Below are positions 43,056-54,844 of a DNA stretch of 64,000 nucleotides, piece by piece. The stretch lies in contig NZ_FNQJ01000002.1 of NCBI RefSeq assembly GCF_900107605.1, positions 1 through 64,000 of the forward strand. Direction: 5' to 3'. Source of the DNA: Acidovorax soli. Lineage in GTDB: Bacteria > Pseudomonadota > Gammaproteobacteria > Burkholderiales > Burkholderiaceae_C. The translations under genes were made by a program, and so were the position numbers. Position 1 is the first letter of the stretch, and each line of letters starts with the position of its first letter. The notes under the pieces were generated by a model that saw only the letters and a list, made by a program, of their open reading frames with translations, was not told the DNA's origin and did not search any database.

Positions 43056-43976
43056 TCAGGAGCCAGGATAAAACGGTTTACCCAGCGATGCCGGCATGTT
43101 CACCCGGATCCATGCCGGATTGCGTGAAATCAGCGCCAGCACCACGATGGTGGCCACATACGGCAGCATGCTCAGCAACTGGCTGGCCACCTGCACGCCC
43201 GTGGCCTGCAGATGGAACTGGAGCATGGTCACGCCACCAAACAGGTAAGCACCGAGCAAGACACGCGCCGGGCGCCAGGTGGCAAAGGTGGTAAGGGCCA
43301 GCGCGATCCAGCCGCGCCCGGCCACCATGCCCTCCACCCACAGCGGCGTGTACACGGTGGAAATGTAGGCCCCCGCCAGGCCGCACAGCGCGCCGCCTGC
43401 CATCACCGCCGCCAGCCGGATGCGGCGCACGGGGTAGCCCAGCGCATGGGCCGACCCGGGTGACTCGCCCACCGAACGCAGCACCAGCCCTGCGCGCGAG
43501 CGGTACAGGAACCAGACCAGGGCCGCCGCCAGCAGCATGGTGAGGTACACCAGCGGGTGCTGCCGGAACAGCGCGGGCCCGAGCAGCGGCACATCGCCGA
43601 GCACGGGAATGGCGTACTGGGGCAGCTCGGGCAGCTTGGCCTGCACGTAGCTGATGCCCGCAAAGGCCGAGAACCCCACGCCAAACAGGCTGAGCGCCAG
43701 CCCCGTGGCGTACTGGTTGGTGTTGAGCCAGATCACCAGCACGCCAAAGATGGCGGCCAGCAAGGCCCCCGCCGCCATGCCGGCGGCAAAGCCCAGCCAG
43801 GTGTTGCCGGTGTGCACCACCGTGGCAAACCCCGCGATGGCGGCACACAGCATCAGGCCTTCGGCGCCCAGGTTGACGATGCCGGCCTTCTCGTTGATGA
43901 GCAGGCCCAGGGCTGCAATGGCCAGCACGGTGCCCGCGCTGAGCGTGGCACCAATCAGCAGTGCATAGGCTTCCAT
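43056..43976 (-). CDS. BMP-type ABC transporter permease 2
   Basis: A 306-residue inner-membrane permease with about eight or nine helices. It begins MEAYALLIGATLSAGTVLAIA and has LLINEKAGIVNLGAEGLMLCAA, the motif shared by nucleoside (NupC/YufQ type) permeases. Its ATG shares one base with the stop of permease 1, so the two are coupled. It pairs with permease 1 and the double ATPase. Confidence 0.9.
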   Translation of the reverse strand: MEAYALLIGATLSAGTVLAIAALGLLINEKAGIVNLGAEGLMLCAAIAGFATVVHTGNTWLGFAAGMAAGALLAAIFGVLVIWLNTNQYATGLALSLFGVGFSAFAGISYVQAKLPELPQYAIPVLGDVPLLGPALFRQHPLVYLTMLLAAALVWFLYRSRAGLVLRSVGESPGSAHALGYPVRRIRLAAVMAGGALCGLAGAYISTVYTPLWVEGMVAGRGWIALALTTFATWRPARVLLGAYLFGGVTMLQFHLQATGVQVASQLLSMLPYVATIVVLALISRNPAWIRVNMPASLGKPFYPGS

Positions 43977-45058
43977 CACTGGCCTCCCGTGGAAATATTG
44001 CGGTTGCCGGCCCAGCGCACACGGAAGGCAATCAGCGTGTCGCAGGCCAGCAGCGTGAACAGCAGCAGGCCCTGGAATACGCCCGTGAGCGACTTGGGCA
44101 GGCCCATGCGCGACTGCGCCAGCTCGCCGCCGATGTAGAACATGCTCATCAGGATGGCCGAAAACACCATGCCCACCGGATGCAGCCGCCCCACGAAGGC
44201 CACGATGATGGCGGCAAACCCATAGCCGGCCGGCACGTAGGGGGTGAGCTGGCCAATCGGCCCCGCCACTTCCAGCGCACCCGCCAGGCCGGCGGCTCCG
44301 CCCGACACCAGCAGCGCCGTCCACAGCGCGCGGCGCGACGAAAACCCGGCATAGCGCGCCGCCGCCGGCGCCAGCCCGCCCACCTGCTGGGCAAAGCCCG
44401 CCCGCGTGCGAAACAGGAACACCCACAACGCACCCGCACCCGCCAGCGCCAGCAGCAACCCGATGTTCACGCGCGAGCCCTGCATCAGCCGCGGGATCTG
44501 CGTGACCTTCTCGAAGGTCTTGGTCTGCGGAAAGTTGTAGCCCATGGGGTCTTTCCAGGGCCCATAGACCAGGTAGCCCAGCACCAGCGTGGCCACATAC
44601 ACCAGCATCAGGCTGACCAAAATTTCGTTGGCATTGAACCTGTCGCGCAGCAGCGCCGTGAGTCCCGCCCAGGCCATGCCGCCCAGCACGCCGGCCAGCA
44701 GGATGGCGGGCACGATCCAGGGGCCTGTGGCCTTGTCGGCCAGCAGCGCCACGCCACCGGCCACTACCGCGCCGATGACGAACTGCCCCTCGGCGCCGAT
44801 GTTCCAGACGTTGGAGCGAAAGCACACGGCCAGCCCCAGTGCAATCAGCAGCAGGGGCGTGGCCTTGACCATGAGCTCGCCCAGTGCGTATTGCGAACGG
44901 ATGGGCTCCCAGAAAAACACCTGCAGGCCGCGCACCGGGTCCTTGCCCAGCGCGGCGAACAGCGCAATGCCGATCAGCACCGTGACGGCCAGGGCCAGCA
45001 GCGGCGAGCCGTAGCTCCACCAGCGCGATGCCTGCGGGCGGGGTTCAAGACGGAACAT
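43976..45058 (-). CDS. BMP-type ABC transporter permease 1
   Basis: A 360-residue permease (YufP type). It opens with a basic tail and a hydrophobic helix (SPLLALAVTVLIGIALF) and has GLAVCFRSNVWNIGAEGQFVIGAV, the counterpart of the NLGAEG motif in permease 2. ATG 45058 lies within the end of the ATPase gene, a 14-nt overlap that implies one operon. Confidence 0.9.
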   Translation of the reverse strand: MFRLEPRPQASRWWSYGSPLLALAVTVLIGIALFAALGKDPVRGLQVFFWEPIRSQYALGELMVKATPLLLIALGLAVCFRSNVWNIGAEGQFVIGAVVAGGVALLADKATGPWIVPAILLAGVLGGMAWAGLTALLRDRFNANEILVSLMLVYVATLVLGYLVYGPWKDPMGYNFPQTKTFEKVTQIPRLMQGSRVNIGLLLALAGAGALWVFLFRTRAGFAQQVGGLAPAAARYAGFSSRRALWTALLVSGGAAGLAGALEVAGPIGQLTPYVPAGYGFAAIIVAFVGRLHPVGMVFSAILMSMFYIGGELAQSRMGLPKSLTGVFQGLLLFTLLACDTLIAFRVRWAGNRNISTGGQ

Positions 45059-46670
45059 GCTGCGCCTCCTGGGTGCGCTGCGCGAGCTGTTCGCGGTTGC
45101 TGGCCAGATGCGCCTGCACGTCGGCATGCCACAGGCCGCTCATCCATTCGCCGATGCGCTCCACGGTGGCTTCGGAGCGGGGCACCGAGGGTGACAGGTG
45201 CCCCTTGGCCACCACATGCAGGCGGTCACAGATTTCAAACAATTCGTCCAGCTCCTCGCTCACGACCAGCACGGCACAGCCGGCATCGCGCAGCGCCAGT
45301 ATTTCACCGCGGATCTGCGCGGCCGCGCCCACGTCCACGCCCCAGGTGGGTTGCGAGACGATCAGCAATGCGGGGTTGGCATCGATTTCGCGCCCCACGA
45401 TGAACTTTTGCAGGTTGCCCCCCGACAGCGATTGGGCCGCCGAGTGGGGACCACCCGCCTTCACGTTGAAGCGCTCGATGAGGGCCTGGGCATGTTTTTG
45501 CAGCGCCCCCATCCGGATCCAGCCGCTGCCCGAGACCGCGTTGGTGCGCGTGAGCAGCAGGTTGTGCGCCAGGCTCATGGTGGGCACGGCACCGCGGCCC
45601 AGGCGTTCCTCGGGCACGAAGTGCAGGCCCAGCGCCCGGCGCTGGCGGGGGCCCATGCGGCCCGCGTTCTGCCCCGCCACCTGGATGCTGGCCGGCTCGG
45701 CGCGCTGGTCTTCGCCCGACAGGGCATAGAGCAGCTCCTTTTGCCCATTGCCCGAGACACCGGCGATGCCCACCACCTCGCCCGCCTTCACCTCGAAGGA
45801 CAGGTCCACCAGGTCCACGCCGAACTGGTCGGCGCGCGGCAGCGACAGGCCCTGAACGCTGAGCACGGTGGCGCCGGCCTGCACATCTCGGTGCTCCAGG
45901 GCCGGCGGCTCGGCGCCGATCATCAGGCGCGAGAGCGAGGCATTCGATTCCTCGGCCGGATTGCAGACGCCGGTGACCTTGCCGCCACGCAGCACAGTGC
46001 AGGCCGTGCACAGCGCACGGATCTCATGCAGCTTGTGGCTGATGTAGAGAATGCTGCAGCCCTCGGAGGCGAGCTTGCGCAGCACCACGAACAGCTTCTC
46101 GACCGCCTGGGGCGTGAGCACCGAGGTGGGCTCGTCCAGGATCAGCACCTTGGGGTTGGTGAGCAGCGCACGGATGATCTCCACGCGCTGCATCTCGCCC
46201 ACGCTCAGCGTGTGCACCGGGCGCAGGGGGTCGATACCCAGGCCGTATTCGGTGGCCTTGGCCGCAATGCGGGCGGTCACTTCGGCCAGGGCGTAGCGCT
46301 TGTCCAGGCCCAACCACACGTTCTCGGCCACCGTGAGGGTATCGAACAGGCTGAAATGCTGGAACACCATGGCAATGCCCAGCGCGCGGGCCTCTTGCGG
46401 GTTGCGCACCTGCACGGCCTGGCCGTTGAAATGCAGGCTGCCTTCATCGGGCTTGACCGCACCGTAGATGATCTTCATCAGCGTGGACTTGCCCGCGCCG
46501 TTTTCGCCCAGCACGGCATGGATCTCGCCGGGCTGCACCGTCAGCGAGACACCGCTGTTGGCCACCACGGCCGGGTAGCGCTTGGTAATGCCCACCAGCT
46601 GCAGCCGGGGCGGCACCGCACCGGAACCGCCCGGTTTGCCCGGCTGGAGGGGAATGGGGGTGGAACTCAT
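45045..46670 (-). CDS. BMP-type ABC transporter double ATPase
   Basis: A 541-residue protein with two nucleotide-binding domains (YufO/NupA or sugar-ABC type). The first has GENGAGKST, the signature LSVGEMQRVEI and ILDEPTSVLTP. The second has a weak Walker A (GVSGNGQKE), LSGGNLQKFIVG and IVSQPTWGVDVG in place of a standard Walker B. This asymmetry is normal in the family. It is the first gene of the transporter operon and is divergent from xdhA. Confidence 0.92.
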   Translation of the reverse strand: MSSTPIPLQPGKPGGSGAVPPRLQLVGITKRYPAVVANSGVSLTVQPGEIHAVLGENGAGKSTLMKIIYGAVKPDEGSLHFNGQAVQVRNPQEARALGIAMVFQHFSLFDTLTVAENVWLGLDKRYALAEVTARIAAKATEYGLGIDPLRPVHTLSVGEMQRVEIIRALLTNPKVLILDEPTSVLTPQAVEKLFVVLRKLASEGCSILYISHKLHEIRALCTACTVLRGGKVTGVCNPAEESNASLSRLMIGAEPPALEHRDVQAGATVLSVQGLSLPRADQFGVDLVDLSFEVKAGEVVGIAGVSGNGQKELLYALSGEDQRAEPASIQVAGQNAGRMGPRQRRALGLHFVPEERLGRGAVPTMSLAHNLLLTRTNAVSGSGWIRMGALQKHAQALIERFNVKAGGPHSAAQSLSGGNLQKFIVGREIDANPALLIVSQPTWGVDVGAAAQIRGEILALRDAGCAVLVVSEELDELFEICDRLHVVAKGHLSPSVPRSEATVERIGEWMSGLWHADVQAHLASNREQLAQRTQEAQHVPS

Positions 46671-46914
46671 GCGGGCGATTGTCGCTCAGTTTTCACGAAC
46701 GGAAATTGGGTTAAAAACAAGGTTTGCTCTTATTCCACATAAGTTAGCAGCTATATTTTTAGAAGCAGATACCCGCTTGCATCGGGTGTGGAAATTGCGA
46801 TGCGTGCCTGGGCGGCATAAGCTTGAGCCGGCGCCAGCGCCGGGTGCGTGCTGGCGCTCTGCCGGTCATCAACCTCTTTACGGTCGTCTTTCGAATCGAA
46901 GTGGCATTTTCCCC
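46671..46914. promoter_or_regulatory. divergent promoter region with a repeat copy (46721-46761)
   Basis: The 244-bp gap holds the promoters of the transporter operon and xdhAB. It is locally A/T-rich. A diverged repeat copy (GGTTTGCTCTTATTCC, then AAGTTAGCAGCTATATTTTT) occupies 46721-46761. No clear operator was recognised. Confidence 0.5.
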
Positions 46915-48512
<1,598 letters not shown>

Positions 48513-48516
<4 letters not shown>

Positions 48517-50849
48517 ACGCCCCCCACACCATCGCCGAAACCGCCCTGCCCTCGCCCATTCGGGCCGCTATGGGCCAGTCACACATCCACGAAAGCGCCC
48601 GCGCCCAGGTGGCCGGGGCCGCCCACTACATCGACGACCTGCCCGAGGTGAAAGGCACGCTGTACGCCGCGCCCATTCTCTCGACCGTGGCGCACGGCCG
48701 CCTGAACGGCGTGGATGCCAGCGCAGCGCTGTCCTTGCCCGGTGTGCGCGGCGTGGTGCTGGCGGCCGATGTGCCGGGCGACAAGATCCTGGCCGCGTTC
48801 GCACATGACGAGCCCGTGTTTGCCATCGAGACCGTGCAGTTTGTCGGCCAGGTCATCGGCCTGGTGGTGGCCGATTCGGTGATGCAGGCGCGCCGCGCGG
48901 TGCGCGCCGTGAAGCCCGACATCACGCCCCTGCCCGCCGTGCTCACGGTGCAGGAGGCACTGAAGGCCGAGAGCCATGTGCTGCCGCCCGTTTTCGTGCG
49001 CCGGGGCGACGCGGCCACGGGCCTGGCGCAATCACGGCACCGGCTGAGCGGCGCGTTGGAAGTGGGCGGCCAGGAGCATTTCTACCTGGAGGGCCAGATT
49101 GCCTACGCGCTGCCGCTGGAGCAAAAGCAGTGGTGGATCTACTCCAGCACCCAGCACCCCGGCGAAGTGCAGCACTGGGTGGCGCACGCCTTGGGGCTAG
49201 ACAACCACGCCGTGCGCGTGGAATGCCGCCGCATGGGCGGCGGCTTTGGCGGCAAGGAGACGCAGGCCGGGCACCTGGCCGTGTGGGCCGCCGTGGCCGC
49301 GAACAAGCTGGGCCGCCCCGTCAAGCTGCGCCTGGACCGGGACGAGGACTTCATGCTCACCGGCAAGCGCCACCCGTTTGCGTATGCATATGACGTGGGC
49401 TTTGACGACACGGGCCGCATCACGGGCCTGCAACTGCAGATGGCGGCCAACTGCGGCTTCAGCGCCGACCTGTCGGGTCCCGTGGCCGACCGGGCGGTGT
49501 TCCACGCCGACAACGCCTATTTTCTCGAAAACGTGGAAATTGCCTCGTACCGCTGCAGGACGAACACGCAAAGCCACACGGCGTTTCGCGGCTTTGGCGG
49601 CCCGCAGGGCGTGATCGTGATCGAGGCCATCCTGGGCGACATCGCGCGCGCCCTAGGGCGGGACGCGCAGGATGTGCGCCTGGCCAACCTCTACGGCACC
49701 ACGGAACGCAACGTCACCCACTACCAGATGGCGGTGGAGGACAACATCCTGCACGAGCTGCTGCCCACGCTGGAGCAGACCTCGGGCTACCGCCAGCGCC
49801 AGGCCGAGATCGCCGCCTGGAACGCAAAGAGCCCCGTGCTCAAGCGCGGCATCGCCATCACGCCAGTCAAGTTCGGCATCAGCTTCACGGCCACGCTGTT
49901 CAACCAGGCGGGTGCACTGGTGCACGTGTACACCGACGGCAGCGTGCAGGTGAACCACGGCGGCACCGAGATGGGCCAGGGCCTGCACACCAAGGTGGCG
50001 CAGATCGTGGCCGACGAGCTGGGCGTTCCGCTGGCGCGCGTGCTGGTGACGGCCAGCGACACCGGCAAGGTGCCCAACGCCAGCGCCACCGCGGCCAGCA
50101 GCGGCACCGACCTGAACGGCCGCGCGGCGCAATACGCGGCGCGCCATGTGCGCGACAACCTGGCCGCATTCGTCTGCGGGCTCGATGGCTGCGGCGCGGG
50201 CGCCATCCGGTTTGCGGGCGGGCAGGTCATCTCGCCCAAGGCCGTGCGCAGCTTCGAAACGGTGGTCAAGGAGGCCTATGCCAACCGCATCCAGCTGTGG
50301 AGCGACGGCTTTTACCGCACGCCCAAGATCCACTACGACAAGGCCACGCTCACGGGCCGGCCGTTCTACTATTTCAGCTACGGCGCGGCCTGCACCGAAG
50401 TGGTGATTGACACCCTCACCGGCGAGAACCGCGTGCTGGCCGTGGACATCCTGCACGACGTGGGCCACAGCATCAACCCGGCCATCGACCTGGGCCAGAT
50501 CGAGGGCGGTTTTGTGCAAGGCATGGGCTGGCTCACCACCGAGCAGCTGGTGTGGAACGACAAGGGCACCCTGGCCACCCACGCGCCCAGCACCTACAAG
50601 ATCCCGGCCACGGGCGACATCCCGGCGCACTTCAAGGTTCAGCTTTGGCCCGAGGCCAACCGCGAGGACAACGTGGGCGGCAGCAAGGCCGTGGGCGAGC
50701 CGCCGTTGATGCTGGCAATCAGCGTGTACGAGGCGCTGCGCAATGCGGTGGCGGCGGGGCGCGAAGGGGATGCTGCAGCACCGGTGGTGTTGACGGCGCC
50801 GGCGACGGCGGAGAATGTGCTCAAGGCGTTGGGGCGGTTGGGAGAGTGA
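48513..50849 (+). CDS. xdhB: xanthine dehydrogenase large subunit (molybdopterin)
   Basis: The 778-residue molybdenum cofactor subunit. It has the conserved EGQIAYALP (substrate-side Glu region), RRMGGGFGGKE, AFRGFGGPQG with the substrate Arg, GGTEMGQGLHTKVAQI and, near the C-terminus, GGSKAVGEPPLMLAISV with the catalytic Glu. The ATG overlaps the xdhA stop. Insertion of its sulfurated cofactor normally needs XdhC, whose gene usually follows; here a large palindrome follows instead. Confidence 0.95.
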
Positions 50850-51682
50850 TGTTTTTGGATGCTGGCGATAGTGGGATATGCGCTGGTAGCTATTGATTTT
50901 GTAGTGTTGGGTTGTGGGCGCTGATTGGGCCGCATGCCTTTGCTGAGGGCGGAGGCCGGGAGTCGCCCGGCATGCGAGTCCCTTTCTTTCGCGTCGCCGA
51001 AAGAAAGGAACCAAAGAAAGGGCGACCCCGCTGTCTGCGTCCCCGCCGCTGCGCGCCGGGGCAACCTGCGGTGCTCGGGTTTGGCGGGGTCTCGCTCGAA
51101 CTCGCTGCGCTCAGACAATCGCGAGCCCTGATCCGCCAAACCCTGCGCTCCTCGGCGCATCCAGAGGGGCAAAGGGAGCCAAACAGCCACACGGGCCATC
51201 GCTGCGCTCGGCCCCACCTCGCGGGCGCAAGCGCCACGCGCTGCGCAACCTGGGCCTAGCGCAGCGATGGCCCGAATGGATGTCCGGCTGTTTGGCTGTT
51301 CGGCTGTCCCACCCCTGCTGGCTGCGCCTGCGGCGGGGCGGTTGTGGGGTGGCACGCGCGTCGCAGCGCGCGTGCTTCGTGAACTGACTCGCCGCAGTTG
51401 TTTGAACGGAGCGCGCCAGCGCGCAGTGAGTTCTGCGGCGCACCCCGCAACCGACATGCCGCAGGTTTGCCCCTTCGCACCGCGAAGGGGTCGCAGACTG
51501 GGGGTCGCCTTTTCTTTGGTGACTTTCTTTTGGCGAAGCAAAAGAAAGTTACTCGCACGCCGGGCGACTCCCGGCCTCCGCCCTCAGCAAAGGCATGCGG
51601 CTCAGTCAGCGCACGAAAACAAATACTACAAAATCAATAGCAACCACCGCATATCCCACTATCGCATCCAGCCCCAAACCCC
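50850..51682. repeat. large imperfect palindrome between convergent genes
   Basis: The whole 833-bp gap between xdhB and the convergent cyclase gene is palindromic around about 51265. The outer arms 50855-50908 and 51625-51676 are copies of the interspersed repeat. The next arms, 50931-50971 and 51559-51599, are perfect 41-bp inverted repeats. Further in, 50977-51030 and 51490-51552 (AAAGAAAGG..GGCGACCCC type) pair imperfectly, and an inner pair 51178-51216 / 51257-51296 (GCCAAACAGCC and GGGCCATCGCTGCGC with complements) closes the core. Open frames across it look like read-through of repeats, not genes. Confidence 0.85.
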
Positions 51683-53791
51683 TCAAACAGGCCCCAAAGC
51701 CATCCGCCCCGACGAAGTCACCGACGCATCCCTCGCATGCCGCGTTTCCACCCGATTGCGCCCCGCCCGCTTGGCGTCATAACAAGCCATGTCTGCCGCA
51801 TTCAGCAACGAAGGCACGTCCTGCAAGCTGGCATCCAGCGCCACCAGGCCAATGCTTACCCCCAGCGTGAAACTGCGGCCCTGGTATGAAGGTTCCCAGG
51901 TCTGCACCGCGGCGCGCAACTGCTCGGCCAGCGCCCGCCCCCGCGCCAGGGAGCAACCGGGCAGCACCACGGCAAACTCGTCGCCGCCCAGCCGCGCTGC
52001 CCAGCCGATCTGGCGCACCTGCGACTCCAGCAGGCGTGCCACATGGCGCAGCACGTCATCGCCCGCATCGTGGCCGGCCACATCGTTCACCACGGTGAAA
52101 TGGTCCAAGTCGAGAAACAGCATCACGCCATCGCCCTCAGTTTCCGCGGCATCCATGGCCGCCAAGGCCGATGTATGTGCCCGCGACGACCGTTCGGCCA
52201 GCAGCACGGCCATGCGCTGGACAAACGCTTCGCGGTTGCACAGTTGCGTCAGCGGATCGTGGGTAGCGCCCCAGTCCTGCTGCTGCTGCGCCTCGCGCGC
52301 GGCCGTCATGTCCTCCAGAATCCAGACGGTGCCACCCTCGATATCGTGTGCCTGTATCCCCCGACCCTGCACCCGTGCCCAGACGGGGCTGCCATCCTTG
52401 TGCATGAAACACACGTCCCCGTCAAACGCCCCATGGGCCACGAATTCGGCCTGCACCCTTGCGCCTAGCCGGGCGTAATCTTCATCCGATGCATAAAGAA
52501 TGCGCGCCGGGCGGCCCTGCAGCTCCCTGGCGCCATAGCCGAGCATCTGGCAGGCCTGCCGCCCCACCACTTCCAGAAGGCCCTGGCGGGTGATCACGAT
52601 ACCCACCGAGGCGTTGTCCAGGATGGCCTGGAACTGCCCCTCCAGCTGGGCGCGCTGCTCGCGCTCATGCGCGCTGTGCTGCACCTGCCCTTCAAACACC
52701 TGCACCAGCACCCCCACCTCGCCCGTGGCCCGGGGCCACACGATGGAGTCGGTGCGCCCCCCCTGTGCCAGCTGCAGTGCACTCTGGCACAACCGGGCCA
52801 GCGGCTGCGCCATCCACAGCGTGAACACCGCCAGCAGGGCCATGCTGGCGCCCATCACCGCGGCGGCCAGCCACCAGACCTTGCGCTGCGCACCTTCCAG
52901 CGGTGCCAGCATGGCGCTGGAATCCGTCACGCGCGCCACCAGCCACTGCGGCAGAGGCATTCCGGCCATGCTCACAATGTGCGCCGGCTGCACCACGGTG
53001 GTGCCCCGCCCTGCCACAGGCTGCGCCTGCTGCAGCCATTGGGCATAGACCGGCCCCAGCCCCGGCTCATCGCGCACGCTCCCCAGAATGCGCTGCGCAT
53101 CGGGGTGCGCGAGGATGGTGCCATCGCGGGTAAAGACAATCAGGCGCGAATCGTCCCGCGCCGGCGAGGTCATGGAAGGAGGCAGCAACCCTTGCGAATG
53201 CAGTTTCAGCGCCCCCGCCACCACCCCCAGAACCGGCCCCTCCTCGCGGCGCAGCGGCATGGTGAACACGACGCGTGCGCCGGTGGTGCGCGCCCCCACC
53301 AGTTCGGACACCAGGGGTTTGCCATCGCTGAGCGTGCGCCGCAGGGCATCGCGTTCGGCGGGGTCGAGGTTGGCCGCATCCTCCAGCCGCCCCGAATGCA
53401 GGTTGACACGCAACTCACCGTCCTGGCGGGCCACCTGCATGGAATCGAAGAATTGCACGGCTGGCAGGCCCTGCTGCAACAGCCAATGCAGCGATGACGG
53501 CGAACTGAGCATCTGCGGCGTGATGCCCTCGGCCACGGTGCGCAGCACTTTCTGGCTTTGCTCGATCTTGCTGGCCAGCAGCCGCGCCATCACCTCGACT
53601 TCTTCCGTCTGCTGGTCCACCAGGCGGCGGACGGCTTCGCGCTCCGAAGCACGCGAGGCCAGCCATGCCGACAGCCCCCCCGACACGGCCACGGCCAGCA
53701 GGGCTGCCAGCATCAGGCGCAGCACCAGCGGCCCGGGCAGCAACCAGCCGGGCGCATCCATTTGTGCCTGGGCGCGCTCCAAGGGCGTCAT
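51683..53791 (-). CDS. sensor diguanylate cyclase (Cache-like, PAS, GGDEF)
   Basis: A 702-residue inner-membrane protein. A first helix (about 20-45) and a second (about 305-330) bracket a periplasmic sensing part with Cache-like features (LIVFTRDGTILAHPD). A PAS domain (about 390-500, ILDNASVGIVITRQGLLEVVG) and a GGDEF domain with LGGDEFAVVLPG follow. The residues before the active site read RQIG instead of RxxD, so the product-inhibition site seems lost. ATG 53791 is chosen because further upstream sequence is basic and not hydrophobic. Predicted to make cyclic di-GMP in response to a periplasmic ligand. Confidence 0.85.
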   Translation of the reverse strand: MTPLERAQAQMDAPGWLLPGPLVLRLMLAALLAVAVSGGLSAWLASRASEREAVRRLVDQQTEEVEVMARLLASKIEQSQKVLRTVAEGITPQMLSSPSSLHWLLQQGLPAVQFFDSMQVARQDGELRVNLHSGRLEDAANLDPAERDALRRTLSDGKPLVSELVGARTTGARVVFTMPLRREEGPVLGVVAGALKLHSQGLLPPSMTSPARDDSRLIVFTRDGTILAHPDAQRILGSVRDEPGLGPVYAQWLQQAQPVAGRGTTVVQPAHIVSMAGMPLPQWLVARVTDSSAMLAPLEGAQRKVWWLAAAVMGASMALLAVFTLWMAQPLARLCQSALQLAQGGRTDSIVWPRATGEVGVLVQVFEGQVQHSAHEREQRAQLEGQFQAILDNASVGIVITRQGLLEVVGRQACQMLGYGARELQGRPARILYASDEDYARLGARVQAEFVAHGAFDGDVCFMHKDGSPVWARVQGRGIQAHDIEGGTVWILEDMTAAREAQQQQDWGATHDPLTQLCNREAFVQRMAVLLAERSSRAHTSALAAMDAAETEGDGVMLFLDLDHFTVVNDVAGHDAGDDVLRHVARLLESQVRQIGWAARLGGDEFAVVLPGCSLARGRALAEQLRAAVQTWEPSYQGRSFTLGVSIGLVALDASLQDVPSLLNAADMACYDAKRAGRNRVETRHARDASVTSSGRMALGPV

Positions 53792-53857
53792 GGGCACCCC
53801 GCAGGCGATAGGCCCAGGACAGAAAGATCGTGATGGGGCAACATACAAGCAGGCTTT

Positions 53858-53875
53858 GCCAGAGAGTTCTCTGGC
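53858..53875. promoter_or_regulatory. 18-bp palindrome upstream of the sensor cyclase
   Basis: GCCAGAGAG and TTCTCTGGC form a palindrome with a single central mismatch, 67 nt upstream of the cyclase start and 90 nt past the end of the Crp/Fnr-type gene. It could be an operator of the first or a weak stem ending the second. Confidence 0.35.
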
Positions 53876-53965
53876 CAATATACGCAGCCCGCCGCCCCCC
53901 GCGCTTGGGTGGAACCCTCGCTTCAACCCAAGGAAAAACCCTGAGCCCGAGGGCCGGCCAGCCCG

Positions 53966-54589
53966 TCAGCAACCTGCCACGGACTGCAGCGCGTGCGGCT
54001 GCGGCAGATTGAGCACGTTGCCGGTGCCGGCGATCAGCCCGTGCTCGCGCAGGTGGCGCAGCACCCGCGAGAACGTTTCGGGCGCAATGCCCAGCTGCGC
54101 GGCAATCAGGCGCTTGCGCTGGTGCAGCGTGACGCTCATGGCGCCGCTGTGGTCAGGCTGTGCATGGTTGAGCAGCCACTGGGCGCAGCGTGCCTCGGCG
54201 TCCTGGGCCAGTCGGCTCACCGCCAGTTCGGACTGCGCCCGATACCCGGTGGCCAGGTCCCGCAGCAGCCCCTGCGCCACGGCAGGCAGCGATGCGCACC
54301 CGCGCCGGAACTCTTCGATGGGCAGGCGGCGCACCTGCACGCGCGTCTCCGCCACCATGTCCACCGGAAAAGGCCGTTCCAGCAAGGCAGAGGCCGCGTC
54401 CAGCCAGAAGGGCCCTTCCACCACACCCAGCTGGTGGCGCATGCGCCCATCTTCATAAACGCCGCGCAGCACCCGCCCGTTTTCAAGGTGCAGCACCGAA
54501 GTCAGGGTTTCGTTGCGCCGGCGAAGCACTTCGCCGGCAGCAATCACTTCGATCTGGGCGGGGAGTAAGAAGAATGTAGATGGCAACAT
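53966..54589 (-). CDS. Crp/Fnr family regulator, Dnr/NnrR-like
   Basis: A 207-residue transcription factor with a cyclic-nucleotide-type sensor fold (about 15-120) and a helix-turn-helix at about 155-195. The recognition helix PETFSRVLRHL has the E..SR arrangement of FNR, so a TTGAT-type site is expected. No N-terminal cysteine cluster is seen, which argues against an oxygen-sensing FNR and for a Dnr/NnrR-like nitric oxide responder or another signal. An FNR-like box lies 36 nt upstream of its start, suggesting autoregulation. Control of the nos unit is plausible but inferred. Confidence 0.82.
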   Translation of the reverse strand: MLPSTFFLLPAQIEVIAAGEVLRRRNETLTSVLHLENGRVLRGVYEDGRMRHQLGVVEGPFWLDAASALLERPFPVDMVAETRVQVRRLPIEEFRRGCASLPAVAQGLLRDLATGYRAQSELAVSRLAQDAEARCAQWLLNHAQPDHSGAMSVTLHQRKRLIAAQLGIAPETFSRVLRHLREHGLIAGTGNVLNLPQPHALQSVAGC

Positions 54590-54624
54590 GTGGGCCACTT
54601 TGCCGTGCGTTAGCACTGCGCGTT

Positions 54625-54638
54625 TTGAGGAAGATCAA
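54625..54638. promoter_or_regulatory. FNR/DNR-type box between the regulator and porin genes
   Basis: TTGAG-GAAG-ATCAA matches TTGAT-n4-ATCAA at 9 of 10 positions and is extended to TTTTGA..TCAAAA. It lies 36 nt upstream of the Crp/Fnr-type gene and 206 nt upstream of the porin. Confidence 0.6.
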
Positions 54639-54747
54639 AAGGAAGCCGGGGCTTCTGGGAGGCTGTGCCCGCTCTCTGCGTCCGGTCAAAAGCGCGGAAA
54701 ACAACATCTGGCGCCTCTTTGGGGCATGGAACTTGCGGCAGATTGTT

Positions 54748-54800
54748 GAGGGCACGATCATGGAGCCCGCTGTGCACTGTCATGACGGTGTCATGCCCTC
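54748..54800. promoter_or_regulatory. nested inverted repeats in the porin leader
   Basis: CATGAC-ggt-GTCATG (54781-54795) and an outer GAGGGCA/TGCCCTC pair (54748-54754, 54794-54800) lie 45-95 nt before the porin start. They may form an operator or alternative leader stems. Confidence 0.4.
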
Positions 54801-54844
54801 TACTGCCGGAAACACCGGCACTTTCAATCTCTGCAGGAGTTTCA

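Noticed and set aside
43056-45020. A single 654-codon frame as one fused permease
   Set aside because: Only its second part (43056-43976) encodes permease 2; the rest is another frame of the separate permease 1 gene, which has its own intact frame.
50912-51558. Open frames of about 100 codons on both strands (for example 50912-51259 and 51256-51558) as small genes
   Set aside because: They mirror each other across the palindrome, are Arg/Pro-rich and have no ribosome binding sites. Similar peptides are commonly mis-annotated from repeats of this kind.
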